A DNA stretch of 42,044 nucleotides from Chara braunii (GCA_003427395.1 BFEA01000050.1:3808168-3850211), one strand, 5' to 3'. Positions 20,096 through 30,985 are shown, counted from the stretch's first letter. The notes: generated from the letters alone by a model not told the origin. Translations and numbers: made by a program.

Positions 20096-23000
20096 TATTA
20101 AACCGTTAAATCTATAAGAAACATGCAAAACTACGAGTTTAAAAATAAAAAAAAGTGAAATGTTAACAATATCGCTCCCTTTCCTTTTACAAAATTTATA
20201 ATTAAGCAAGGATGATGCCAATAATTTGGACATACCAAAGCTTTGAAGCAATGATATTGCTTAACATTCAGTCCTCTTTAAGAAGCCTTATATTTGTCGA
20301 GTTCAATTTTAAAAAAAATCAAATTCATTTAAAAAAATATCCAAAAGGTTTATATATTGTAACTTCGAGTAGATGTGCGACTTTATGAGGGTATGCTTTT
20401 TAATTTTTTGCCATCACATTACTCGTGTTTTTCATGTGCATTTATCCACATACGTTCATCTCTCACTTACTTACTCTCTTATATGAAATGTTTATCATTT
20501 ATCTTTCACTCATACGTGTATGTTATTTTACTTAATCTCCAATCTATACTACTAACATTTGATGCCCGCATAATATCAAATTTCAATTATATTACATTGT
20601 TATATACACATCTCTTCATTGAATATTTTTATCATACCAAAAAGTATTATTTCACTATGAGATTCATCTTCTTCACTCTTACGGCTCACCTATTTTCATT
20701 CCTTACCACGATTTCTGCATTCATGGTATTATAAAAATATGCATTTACGATATATTTTATTTTTTATTTTTATTATGTATAACGTGTATTTCACATGCTA
20801 TATACATTTCACGACTTCACTTATTATTCTCAAATCATGTTGATGTCATTTCAGATACAACAAATTATTGATGTCATCGTGATATATAATTTTTAGTTGT
20901 CCGACATTATATCTTCATCTGCTTTATTTTTTGTTATCTGAGTGAACATGGCAAAAGGGAAATGGTATACCATCTTCCAAGGTATTGCAATGTAGTCCTT
21001 TGCATATTGCCTCTACGAGAGCAAAACATGACATGTTTTGTTATTCTTCTACAATAAGTATACTTCATTGTTTATCATGAACATTGTCCATCCTTACGTT
21101 TGATGCTTGGTACAACGCACATGTAGTTAAATTACAACTACACATCTTTCTGGTATCCATCTTGGACCTCATGATTCCAATACGATTTGAACTCTTGGTA
21201 TATTCACTGTTAGCTATATATGTCACATCATTAACTGCTAATGTTAACTTCATCAGTTTTGATATTTGCCTCATTTAAAATAGCGTGAGGCATAACGATA
21301 TCGAACTAGAGATACACAAATTTTTATTCCCATATTTTTCCTCGAGGGTATTATTCTATCATAGTTTTGCTTTTGTTTGTCATCATTTTATTTTAAACCT
21401 TTTTGCTTCGCAATTTTTTAATGCTATAAGATAATTTCAAAAATGGTTCGACTTTCGTTTTTGTTTTAACTTTTCACATTTCAGTTAGTTCCACACCTCA
21501 ATGACAATTCAAATCATGCATTGCAATGTAACAACACACAATAATATACACTAACAACAAAATAATCACACACTTTCACCAACTTTTTAAATTCCCTTTC
21601 ACCAACTTTTTGAGTTCCCTTTTGTTCACGCATCATATCTCATTCTTTCTTATGCGTCAAAGCTTACCCAAACCTTATTTCCTATTTTTTTTGCATACTT
21701 CTCATCTCCCCCCATGTCCCAAACTGATCATATATAACCATACGACATTTCTTTCCCTCGTCAAATCCCCGATTGTCTCCCCATTTTTATACGCACATCT
21801 TTTTCCACTTTTGCACAATTAAACATCATGCAAGTAACATCCCCTCGTACTATCATCTATGCTTAGCAATCTAATGAAATACACTGCTTAGCTTATTGAG
21901 TAGTCCAATTTTGCTCGCTCTGAGTAAATGGTGGTTGGTAAATTTTATACAATTGCCTGTAAATATTTATGTAAACCCAACGTATTTGTCATGCGAAGTG
22001 AAGAGGCAATGCACTTTAAAAAACTTGCATGAACAACCACACCGTTGCAATTGGTAAGATAAACTTTAATCGACTAATTTGGTGGACATTCGAAGATAAT
22101 ATAAAAAATCTTTGAATACTTTAATCAATTTGAAACTATTAAAATCATTTCCACCCAATCATCGAGTTGTTTATTGCTAAAAACTCACTCTCCTTCCCCG
22201 AAGATTATTACAACTATGTCTATGCATATGAAAAGTTATTAACAAACTCTACATCTTCCTTAATGAGGAGTCATATTGCCTCGGATATATGTTGGATGGT
22301 TTTGTGATTGCTAAAATTTCCTTTCCCCCTTAATTCGTATTTTCCCCATCCAATGACTTAAACCAACAGTACTTCCTAAAGTCGCATAGCATTAACGCTA
22401 CGCAATTTTAGGAAGCTACGCAATTTTAGGAAACGTACTGAACACTACAGGTGCGCCCAAATTCATCTAATTAAAAATGTTTCTACTCTATTTTTTTCCG
22501 CGGCCGATTGATGGGCCAAATACTAGTGGTTTAATCATGATTGCTTAGGAAACCATTCCCATGCATCGTCGTAAATCTTGTGCTCAAATCGTTAATGTGA
22601 ATATTAACACTTGACTGCACGAGCCATACTGACCAAGAATACCAAGAGAGATGGACACTTCAATTGAGGACAACCTCCGCTGATTACGAGTTATGGGCAC
22701 ACGTAGGCATTCCATAGTTTTACTCACAAGACCTCATCCATATCCTTGAAACTTCTTGAAGTGGAAAATGAAAGAGAGGAAGTCACAATAATTATTGACA
22801 TTTAAAAATGGACGTTATCACAACAACCTCTACATGTTTCCACTGACCTCTTGTCTTCTACAATTTATTAGCAGAGTCATGTCTCACTAACATGAGAACA
22901 CATACACAAACAAATCAATTGAAGGAAGTCTCAATGAGAAGCGTAAGGTTGCAACAAAGAGAAAAAAAATATTTTTCTCTCTCTGCTCTTTCATTTTTTA

Positions 23001-23105
23001 TCTTTGCCAATCTTTTTGTCATTGGTTTCTATTTTTAGCTATCCATTTTCTTTTCTCCCTCTCCTTTTTCTCATTTTTTAAAATATATATTTTTAAACAC
23101 TTCAC
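20096..23105. other. AT-rich intergenic DNA with one small fold-back
   Basis: No gene is supported. A 119-codon frame at 20375-20734 is Phe/Leu/Tyr/Ile-rich in the way AT-rich DNA produces by chance. The only structure seen is at 22369-22435. There an 18-bp unit (GCTACGCAATTTTAGGAA) is repeated in tandem and is partly complementary to the preceding 'ttcctaaagtcgcatagc', giving a short hairpin. Confidence 0.5.
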
Positions 23106-23310
23106 TCAAAGGTCGTATGAATGAACAAGCTTTTATCATGGAAGCGCACAGGTGTGGGGGTCTGGGACACCCTCCATTCATTAAACTACCCTTCTACACG
23201 CCTTTAGAAAGTCGGAAGACTGAAAGATCAAGGCAAACGCAAGGAACAACACGATCGAGGGGCAAAAGGACCCAACAGACCAAAGGACAACAAAGTGAAC
23301 CGACGCAAAT

Positions 23311-24300
23311 ATGGTAAGAATAACCAGATCTTTTTACGCCGACCTCTACGAGTCCAAACCCCCCTCCCACCCTCTAATAGCAAATATCAACGCCCGCCAG
23401 CATATTATGACCTACCTAGAGAAAACGATTACCCAAGAACAAACTGAGGACTTGGACAAACCAATCACCATAGAGGAACTTCACGCAACCTTATCCTAGA
23501 TGAAAAACGACAAAGCACAAAAAATTGATGGCCTGTCCAAAAAATTCTGGATCCAGTTTTGACCAACACTGAGCAACGACCTTTTGAATTTCATCAACGA
23601 CAGCAGAAAAAAAAGATGCCTGGGTCAATTTCTAAGCACCAGTGTAGTGTCACTAATACACAAAAAGGGAGACAAGGAGGACCTCAAGAACTACACACCA
23701 ATCTGACTTCTCGCAAAGCTGTACAAAATCGTAGCAAAAGCATTAGCCAACAGAATCATAAAACTAACAGACAATTGCTTTCACATCGACCAAGCAGGAT
23801 TCATCCAAGGGTGATACATTATGGATAATGCGACAACTCTCAACAAGGCAGTAAAGAAGATCACGAAAAAACGAATGCAAGCCGCGATCTTATTCTTCGA
23901 CTTTGAAAAAGCGTACGATCAAGTCAATTAGGATATCCTACACAATTGCATAGAGAAGATGGGAGTCGACCCAATCTTCAGAGAATGGGTAAGAGTACTC
24001 TATGGGGATGCCACGGGCAAGGTGCAAATAAACATAATACTATAAAAAACCTACCCGATATCGAAATCCATCCGACAAGGCAATCCCCTTGCATGATATT
24101 CCTGTTCATAATGGAAGCCATCGCATCGTTGCTGCGCTAGGACCCATCCATAAACCGCCTCACCGAACAAAACTACAACCCCCTCCACGACTGTCCTCTC
24201 CCCACTGCACAGAAGTTCGCAAACGATCTCACGATCCTCATCCGCTCTAACAACTCCTCTTTCCAAGCCCTGGCGCGTGCCATGGAAGCCTTCAAACTCG
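23311..24300 (+). pseudogene. LINE ORF2 reverse transcriptase
   Basis: One frame (starting 23311) reads FYADLYES, then MKNDKAQKIDGLSKKFW, LIHKKGDKEDLKNYTPI, KIVAKALANRIIKLTDN, HIDQAGFIQG(stop)YIMDN, and ILFFDFEKAYDQVN, which are RT motifs 0-A in L1 order. Motif B (IRQGNPLA, normally RQGDPLS) and motif C (KFANDLTILIR, normally [YF]ADD) follow. In-frame stops fall where Trp, Gln or Arg is expected (for example GFIQG-stop-YI for Arg and QVN-stop-D for Trp). The catalytic Asp of motif C and the Asp of motif B are both Asn. The enzyme is dead. Extra frameshifts follow about 24,090. Confidence 0.85.
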
Positions 24301-24319
24301 CCTAAAAAATAAACGTGAA

Positions 24320-24690
24320 TTGGCTGAAAACGGAAGGGTGGTGACTCGTAGAAGGCACCCCCCCCAAACCCGCACACCCATCCACCCCAATGTCTTGGAC
24401 TATAGGCGATCAAACACTTCAGCATCTAGGCATTATGGTAAACATGGACGGGATCTGGCAAGGGATGGGCGAGTCACTACTCACCAGAGCACTAACCCGT
24501 GTAGCCACCTGCAACAAAGCCAAGGCCTCCCTACTAGGAAAAACCCTCATTATCAACGGAGCAATATTCTCCACCTTATAGTACATGGCCTCCATATGGT
24601 GCCCCCCCGATGACGACCTGAAGAAGCTGAAGGCGAGAGCCAAACGCTACTTGTGGATTGGTGACCCCACAAAACCACCTGCATAAACAA
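24320..24690 (+). pseudogene. LINE post-RT (thumb/connection) region
   Basis: The frame 24390-24581 and its neighbours read WTIGDQTLQHLGI, then KAKASLLGKTLIINGAIFSTL(stop)YMASIWCPPDD, then LKKLKARAKRYLWIGD. This is the standard order after the RT in L1-like elements (FLG motif, then 'GR..L.N......Y....W.P', then 'I..FLW'). Stops and a Pro-rich frameshifted stretch separate it from the RT. Confidence 0.7.
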
Positions 24691-25816
24691 GGTGGTCTGA
24701 CAAACTGTCATCAGGAAACCATAAGGAGGGTTAGGTATAATCAACCCTAAACAGAAAACGATCGCCCTCCAAATTAAATTGATAATCAAAATCCTAACCA
24801 GACAAGCCCTCCCGTGAATTGCGATGACGATAGACAACATAAGGAATTTGGCACCAGCTGCGACCCCACCGAACATGAGTGGCATATTATGAATCATGGC
24901 AAAGGAGTGGACGATCAAATCGGGGAGATCAGCAAGGAAGACTAACCCAGTGACCCCCATTCAACCCCCCACTGCACCCACCCCCTACTGGTCTCCGATC
25001 CTGAAGACCTGGTGTCGTCTGATGCCAAAAAAGAAAGCCCCCCCTAGCAACAAAGAGGAAGTCCTACGACAACCTCTGTTCTGCAATACCTGGATCAAAG
25101 ACACAAAGGGCGGACCGTGGACTCTCCGGGTCAAAGACCGCAGATGGCTGTCATGGGTGGAGAGAGGAGTATGGCAGGTCAAACATCTGTGGTCCGAAGA
25201 CCGACAAGAATGGCTCACCGCATAGGACCTCACACTCCTTTAAAAGAATACCATCTACTGACCACCAACTTGTTCGAAATCCTCCAACGCATTCCCCCTC
25301 GTGGACGACCCTCCTAAAAGAGGCACATACGTGGAAACCAGGAGACTGGGGACTGGTCATCATAGAGACCCCACCAACGAAAGCCTACCGTTTTGTGTCA
25401 AAACCAGACTTAATAAATTACCAGGCCAAGTTCGTATCCTACCCCATCATCAAACACGGCCTATATGAACTAGAGATCCTAAACAAAACACCACATAACG
25501 AAGAAAAAAAACCCTACCTTCTTAGGAAGGTTAGAGTCTCTCACAAGACACCCTGACTTATATTCCAGCCGGAACTCAGCAGCAACGAATTGGAATTCAA
25601 CCCAAAGGAATGGATCTGATCTGGGCGCCGCCAGAAAATCGAGAAGGATAACAGAATATGACGTAAAATTCGAGTATAACCTCAGACTACAAACCAGGGC
25701 CCCGATTTCAAGGCTGGTATAGAAATGGAGAACCATACTGAACCTAAATACCACTACCCCCATCACCATCACATGGACAAAACCTTCTCATCAGACCAAG
25801 TAGAATCCGAAGTACT

Positions 25817-26010
25817 ATGCAATGGCTAATAGCACATGCAGCCCTGCCAGTCAACCAATGGTTACACGAAAGAAGGAAACATTCCGATCCTGATAGCTCG
25901 GCATGCTGCTCAATGTGCAGCAATGACACTGCCTCCTCTTCTGCCCTGAAGCAATCTGGACATGGAAGAAGATCCACGAGCTATGGTCGATCCTGTTCGT
26001 TGCCCCCCCC
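25817..26010 (+). pseudogene. LINE C-terminal Cys/His (zf-RVT-like) remnant
   Basis: The frame begins MQWLIAHAALPVNQWLHERRK, then SSACCSMCSNDTASS. This resembles the zf-RVT region of plant L1 elements (W....A....LP....L..R, then C..C....E...HL...C). The later His/Cys part is out of frame. A poly-C run at about 26006-26020 interrupts it. Confidence 0.55.
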
Positions 26011-26831
26011 CCCCCCCAACATTACAGCCAGCAGAGAAGCATGGTTCACGCTACTCAGGAAGCTGGCACTGTATATGGAAACGCAGATGCACTCAAACAA
26101 TCGAGGGAACAGAGGTGGCAAGAGAAGAAATGTGATCACTACTGTTGAGCATGGCAGAGACGGAAATCAGGAGCAAATGGCAAAGAATAGCAAACTCTAC
26201 GAGACACAGACCAGAAGGACAAGCAACCAAGAAACGGACTTTCATAAGAAACTGGTTGCTAAAAGGCAAGGTGGCAATGTTAGTAGACGATAGACTGAGA
26301 TGCAAGAAATGGCACCAGGCAGAAGCATGAAGACCACGAGGATACACGCCGGGAGGCCTGGCAAAAGGTTCGGAATGGTGATCAACAAAAAGAGGACCGG
26401 ACACATAGGGAAAGACAAGGACAAGCAACAGAACACAGAGCGGACCCCCCCACTGTTCTCGTATTACAGGTACTCCTTCGACAGGTTCTAAATAGAAGCC
26501 TGAGAGGAACAAATGGGCAGGGCGAGCTAACAGTCAATCCTCCTTAGAAGGAGCAATCAATGCTGATCAGGGGCCCTTCAGCCAGACGGAAGCATTGAGT
26601 GGGTATTATGATGTAACCCGTTTTTGACTTGCCGGGGGAAGAGGAACCGGACTGACGCTCCCCAGAATGGATATGGAGCCAGGACCATAAGGACCTGTTT
26701 AATTAACAAAACAAAACCAAAAAAAGTCGGGGGACTGGTAGGCCATTTTTTCAAACAGGCACGTGGCCTACCGGTATGTCAGTGTGGGGCCTGGCCTTGC
26801 TCCCAGAGTGGCGAAGTATGGAAATATGCTG

Positions 26832-27112
26832 GGTTACCAGAGTGGCACAGGACCACTTGCCCGGCCGGGACAAAAATAAATAAAACAATAAAAATATATA
26901 TATATTTTTTAATTTTAATTTTTATTTAAAATTTGGTAAAGAATTTCGATTTGACCCTGAGGCAAAAGTTGTTCAGTTTTGTTTTCTGCATAACAGAGTT
27001 TGTTTTTGGAATTTTTTGATTTCTTTTTTTTTTTTGCCAGGACCTTCCCTGGTCCTTGCACGGCCGGGCCGCCCGGGAAAATAGGGTGTCACGGGCGGCC
27101 CGGCCGGTAGCC
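26832..27112 (+). mobile_element. ~283-bp MITE, copy 3
   Basis: Ends are GGTTACCAG and CGGTAGCC, with the same body and right-hand GC hairpin as the copies at 3686 and 6053. The 9-mer GGAAATATG lies on both sides (26820-26828 and 27115-27123), a clear target-site duplication. It interrupts the first unit of the direct repeat whose uninterrupted counterpart is at about 27303-27345. Confidence 0.85.
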
Positions 27113-27480
27113 TAGGAAATATGTGAAATCGACACGACGATTATTTGACGAGCAAAATGATTTATTTTTAATTTTCTGATATTTTCCCTGGAAAGATCAG
27201 AACCCCATGCATGGACTCTCAAATTAATTGAATTTTCTGTAAATTCTTCCGAGCATGAAAATCGCCGAAGTTGCCATACTTATTCTGTTAGCTGACACAT
27301 GGTAGAGTGGCAAAGATGGAAATGCACCGAATCGGCGCGGCGATTATTTCACGGGCAAAATGATTTTTTTAAATTCTTCTCTGATATTTATCCTGGAAAG
27401 ATCACAACCTAATCTGCAGACCCTCAAATTTAAAGATTTTTCTGTGAATTCTTCTGTGCACAAAAATCACCAAATTACTG
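27113..27480 (+). repeat. ~205-bp tandem direct repeat, two units
   Basis: 'gattatttgacgagcaaaatgattt' in unit 1 (from about 27124) corresponds to 'gattatttcacgggcaaaatgattt' in unit 2 (from about 27329). The following 'cctggaaagatca' and 'aattttctgtaaattcttc' are also offset by about 205 bp. Unit 1 begins left of the MITE at about 26811. Confidence 0.75.
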
Positions 27481-27973
27481 CTCTGAAATGGCAGGACTCG
27501 GCCCGCTGGTCGGCAACGGTCGCCCCCCGCCCCGAAAAACCCACCCGAACTAACAGGGAGGGCTTTTTCCAGGAGACGGGTAGTGGGGTGGTTTATGGTA
27601 AAAATATGCCAAAATTGCCAAGCTTTATCAAGAAAGCAGGAGGTGTGGCACTTTGGTGCTTCATCCATTCAGTGACGAAATCTATCATGAATGTGTTTTC
27701 TCGATGCTTCGAAATGGATGAGGGATACTCATAGGAATCGCATATGCTAGGGAGGGATAGCTTGTACAAGTTGGGAAAGGAGTGGTTAGGTTTGGGTGGG
27801 ATTGGTGCACAACAAGTAGGGTATTGGATTGGTAAATGGTTCGGGAAACAGGTGTTTATCGAGGGCGGAACTACAAATTTCCAGAAAGGAAAACCCGAGT
27901 ATCAGGGCATAACAGGGCCAACGAGGTTATGCCCGGGCAAGTCCTCTGGTGCTGGAGGAAGAACTGCACGGGT
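27481..27973 (+). other. Open stretch of unknown nature
   Basis: One frame is open from 27360 to 28040 except for a single TAG at 27732. It encodes, for example, MPKLPSFIKKAGGVALWCF and GIGAQQVGYWIGKWFGKQVF. I recognise no family. The frame begins in repeat DNA and ends inside the U6 copy, which argues against a gene. It could be a decayed element ORF. Confidence 0.25.
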
Positions 27974-28074
27974 GTCCTTCAGGACATCCGTTAAAATGGG
28001 AATGATACAGAGAGAGAAGATTAGCATGGCCCCTGCATAAGCATGACACACATAAATCGAGAGGAAAAAAAAAA
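27974..28074 (+). ncRNA. U6 snRNA copy ending in poly(A), likely retropseudogene
   Basis: U6 is the catalytic spliceosomal snRNA. The sequence shows GTCCTTCAGGACATCCG (5' stem-loop), the ACAGAGA box region, AAGATTAGCATGGCCCC, the ATGACAC..CATAAATCGAGA block, then GG and ten A residues at 28065-28074 instead of the normal 'ATGGTCC...TTTT' 3' end. There are point changes and a small GAGA insertion next to the ACAGAGA box. No TATA or upstream sequence element of the plant U6 promoter is seen in the preceding 70 bases. A full 5' end with loss of the 3' end plus poly(A) indicates LINE-mediated retroposition, not a working gene. Confidence 0.85.
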
Positions 28075-28683
28075 GGAACTGCAAGGGTTCCCCGCAAGAT
28101 GGCTACAACAGGAGTGTCCTGGCTACATGTAATCTGTGAGAGGGCTCCATGGTAAATCTTCCGGGACATCAGAGGACAGGTCGGCTAGCTTACTCAGGGC
28201 CGCAACTTGTCCGATCATGGTTCGATCTGTGTTCTCTACTACTTTTATCTGTCGTTCTCTTGTATGCTCACTGGGCCTTGCGCAATAAATTTTATACGGT
28301 TGATGGTTGAGTGGTACGCAGTGCTACACACATATGCCGGTTGATAAACATATAACAAGTTCAAATCTGCTGGATACAATCATGATAACGTCGTTTCCCT
28401 TCTGAAAAAGACAAGGAAACATCTCACATTTGTGCTTTGCCCCGCAATTCTGACAATTTGTGTGCTGCACATCAGGAATTCGCCACCTCTCCTGACTGAG
28501 GGCCTCGCCACACCGCTGTCGAGATGAAAAAAAGCATGAGTGCATCTTCCCGCAGAGAGTGGCCACATGCACCCATCACTACGAATAACAAAGGATGCAT
28601 TTTGCCACTTTCTGCCACAGACGCACTCGTACTTTCTGTTTGGACGGTGGTGTGGCTAGGCCCTAATGCACCTTGAGCCCTCA
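28075..28683. other. No gene supported; Cys-rich minus-strand frames noted
   Basis: On the minus strand, 28380-28660 encodes overlapping Cys-rich stretches (for example TNCQNCGAKHKCEMFPC) and has a good acceptor-like 'cttgtctttttcag' at about 28404. No consistent spliced product could be built, so this is left as unexplained sequence. Confidence 0.3.
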
Positions 28684-28794
28684 CTACAGTCTTCCCCCGA
28701 ATACAACGTACCGTCATTATAGCTGAATTTAGACCAAAAGATACACCAAATTCAGCTATTATGACCGTACGTTGTATTCGGGGAAAGACTGTAG
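28684..28794. mobile_element. Small fold-back MITE, near-perfect 47-bp arms
   Basis: Arms 28684-28730 and 28748-28794 are complementary with only 3 mismatches in 47 and a 17-nt loop. The ends read CTACAGTCTTCCCCCGAA. A diverged relative with the same end lies at 34141-34247. The element is flanked by direct repeats of 'tgcaccttgagcNctcacta' at 28667-28686 and 28818-28837, which may reflect local duplication. Transcribed from either strand it would form a long hairpin. Confidence 0.8.
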
Positions 28795-28968
28795 ACTTTG
28801 CCATGACAGTCGCCCAGATGCACCTTGAGCACTCACTATTCCTTGGCATCGAAATTGCCCACATCCTCCTCATTGTGCTAAGGTGCCAGCTAAGTGGCTT
28901 TGGGATTTGCATCATCGTATCCCCTGCCGTCATCGTAAACCCAAATAGAACACCTACCTACTGAGATA

Positions 28969-29050
28969 CTGAGATAAAAAGCTGACTGAGATAGAAGAGT
29001 AACTGAGAGAAAAGTTACTGAGATAAAAAGCTGACTGAGATAGAAGAATA
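28969..29050 (+). repeat. 49-bp tandem repeat, about 1.7 units
   Basis: 'ctgagataaaaagctgactg' starts at 28969 and again at 29018. Internal CTGAGA sub-repeats give it a minisatellite character. Confidence 0.85.
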
Positions 29051-29794
29051 AATGGGGTAAGGGTAGACCGGATTGTGATGGATTCCCTGCTGAGTGAAAG
29101 TAGCATGAAAGGACACAACGCGCATATGGCCAGACAGCTGGGGTTTAGATTGACAGCAAAAGGCAGGCGGAAAGCGGGAATGCAATTGGGGCAGAGGATG
29201 CTGGTTGGGAGGGAGAAACATGCTCTCTTTCTCTCTCTCTCTCTCTCTCTGTTCAACACATCCACTCACACACACATACAGAGACTGCAGAAACAAAGTC
29301 ATAGAAGGTAAGAGGTTACCTTTATGATTGCAGAAGCATTGGGAAGATCCTCTCCCCACAACAAGACCCATGACGCAATGAACCTTTTACAAATCTCAGA
29401 CCTCACATGCCCATACATGCGATGAGCAACATCCGTTCAATCCCGGAAGCCGGCAAGAAAAAAGACTTGGAGGGCACATATGAGCATGAGCTTCGAAACA
29501 TAGACTGAACTCGATCACAGAATCTCAGTTCTTCCAGCTCAAATCATCTTCGTTACTCACCTCCGAATGCCATCCATGTATATGTATGTAGTCGTTGAGA
29601 CACAGAATGGCACATGGATGTAGTCAAACGTACGGGTCACAACCTTCCAAACGAATCTTCCCCTGTACTTGTCTCATGCACCTCTACTCAAGACAGCAAA
29701 AACGTTGCTCATACTCAATTAGAGCCCCCTGCGCAAGGATGACTCATGTAGAAAGGAGAAAAAAAAAGCAAAAAAGGGAAAAAACTTCAAAAAA
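29051..29794. other. Intergenic DNA, no gene recognised
   Basis: A (CT)n run sits at 29229-29250. Short frames on both strands show no family motifs. Confidence 0.45.
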
Positions 29795-29874
29795 GAGAGT
29801 CCATTGAAATCTCCCCCAGACACCGGGCAGGCATTCTTCCAACTCTAACTCTGAAGGGGGATGTTATCCCGATC
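29795..29874 (+). repeat. 80-bp direct repeat, left of the nad4 fragment
   Basis: It runs from 'gagagtccattgaaatctcc' to 'ttatcccgatc'. The other copy is at 30050-30128. The nad4 fragment starts at the very next base. Confidence 0.9.
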
Positions 29875-30037
29875 TTATTAACAACAGAATTTAGCGAACG
29901 ACGTCAAATATTGCTATGGATTGCTTTTTTTTGCATCTTTTGCAGTGAAAGTACCTATGGTACCAGTTCATATTTGGTTACCTGAAGCTCATGTAGAAGC
30001 ACCCACCGCTGGATCTGTTATCTTAGCGGGAATTCTC
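29875..30037 (+). pseudogene. nad4: Nuclear copy of mitochondrial nad4 (NUMT) fragment
   Basis: nad4 encodes a proton-pumping membrane subunit of respiratory complex I in mitochondria. The frame reads [17 protein letters not shown], then, after one extra T in the run at 29926-29932, [20 protein letters not shown] and [16 protein letters not shown]. This is the highly conserved plant-type core of NAD4, near the ion-translocating helices. Only about 54 codons are present, both ends are abrupt, the frame is shifted and the surroundings are nuclear repeats, so it is not expressed as nad4. The good preservation suggests a fairly recent or slowly evolving donor sequence. Confidence 0.9.
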
Positions 30038-30049
30038 GACCATAGGGGA

Positions 30050-30128
30050 GAGAGTCCATTCAAATCTCCCCCGCACACCGGGTAGGCATTGCTCCGCCTT
30101 AGACTCCGCAGGAGACATTATCCCGACC
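30050..30128 (+). repeat. 79-bp direct repeat, right of the nad4 fragment
   Basis: This is the second copy of 29795-29874 (gagagtccattcaaatctcc ... ttatcccgacc). Twelve bases separate it from the end of the nad4 match. Confidence 0.9.
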
Positions 30129-30840
30129 ACGACTCCCCTATTTCTCTCTTCCAGCTCCTACCGACTCTTCCGGCTCACTAACCTTACCCAATCCGACTTG
30201 AGGTTTCCTCACTGCACAAGTGCCCTGCGGCTGCATTCAACAAACTCAGGTTGCAAGCATAGCTTTCTACCTCTCTTCGGTGAAGGATGCAGGGGTCCCC
30301 TGTATAGCCTTAGGAATAGTGGTAGCCTGGTAGGTAATGAAAAGAAAGATAGGTTCCATGACATGGCAGTACGCCAGTTAAAAAGATATGTGAGGTGAGA
30401 GAAAAATATATGGCTGTCCCCCGATGAGGAGAAGACAAAAGAAAAAAAACTCAGGTTAAAATACAACAAACTCAGGTTGCAATACTGCTTCCCCCCTCCC
30501 CCTTCACCTCTTTTCCCCTTTTTTGCGAATCGAGTTCTGCAAAACTGCTATGAGAAGAGGCATGCGATTGAAACGAGTCTAGGAACTGACAATGGCTGAG
30601 AAAAGAAAAGAAAAAAAGAAAAGGCAGGCAGGCTGGCCATTGCCAGGTGCTGACAATGACAATGTCAGAGGGACCATTGTCATGCTGACATGGAATTTCA
30701 AAAATCACCAAAACTATACATTGGATGAACTCACCGGGATATTGTGGCCAGTTACATCCAGGTTCAGGCGTAAATGTGGTCAGATACACTAAAGAACTCA
30801 AGATGGTGCTTTTTTTTTTTTTTTAACAACACACCCTGCA
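30129..30840. other. Intergenic DNA, no gene recognised
   Basis: A small open frame at 30592-30792 has no recognisable motif. A T16-like tract lies at about 30811. Confidence 0.4.
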
Positions 30841-30868
30841 GTGCTAGTGCTACTGGTAGCACTAGCAC
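30841..30868. repeat. Perfect 13-bp hairpin
   Basis: Arms GTGCTAGTGCTAC (30841-30853) and GTAGCACTAGCAC (30856-30868) are separated by TG. It sits just after a T tract and before a tandem repeat. No function is assigned. Confidence 0.85.
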
Positions 30869-30875
30869 CGGGGGA

Positions 30876-30985
30876 GCGGCTCCATCTATTCGTGGGGAGC
30901 ATCACCTGAAACTGCATCTATTCGTGGGGAGCATCACCTGAAACTAGCACCCGGGGAGAAGGCTCCATCTATTCGGGGAAATCGG
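30876..30985 (+). repeat. 32-bp minisatellite with flanking partial unit
   Basis: 'catctattcgtggggagc' followed by 'atcacctgaaact' starts at 30883 and at 30915. A third partial 'ctccatctattcgggg' lies at about 30963. The two complete units are identical in their first 31 bases. Confidence 0.85.

Larger units (their letters stand above)
23110..26720 (+). mobile_element. L1-like LINE, 5'-truncated and decayed
   Basis: It contains an RT domain (23311-24300), the post-RT region (24310-24690), a long degenerate C-terminal region with a Cys/His remnant (25817-26010), and a 3' UTR whose conserved tail (26634-26690, 'cttgccgggggaagaggaaccggactgac' in shortened form) recurs at 36880, 38840 and 41560. 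No endonuclease domain is visible at the left end, as expected for 5' truncation during target-primed reverse transcription. The body is GC-richer than the DNA to its left. Confidence 0.85.

Noticed and set aside
20375-20734. 119-codon open frame
   Set aside because: Its Phe/Leu/Tyr/Ile-rich composition is what AT-rich DNA yields. No motif, no splice context and no similarity to anything known.
28304-28368. tRNA-like A box (TGGTTGAGTGG) and weak B box (AGTTCAAATCT)
   Set aside because: I could not build an acceptor stem or anticodon arm and there is no second copy in the window. Box matches alone are expected by chance.
28472-28933. 153-codon minus-strand frame
   Set aside because: It reads straight through the fold-back MITE at 28684-28794 and shows no domain.
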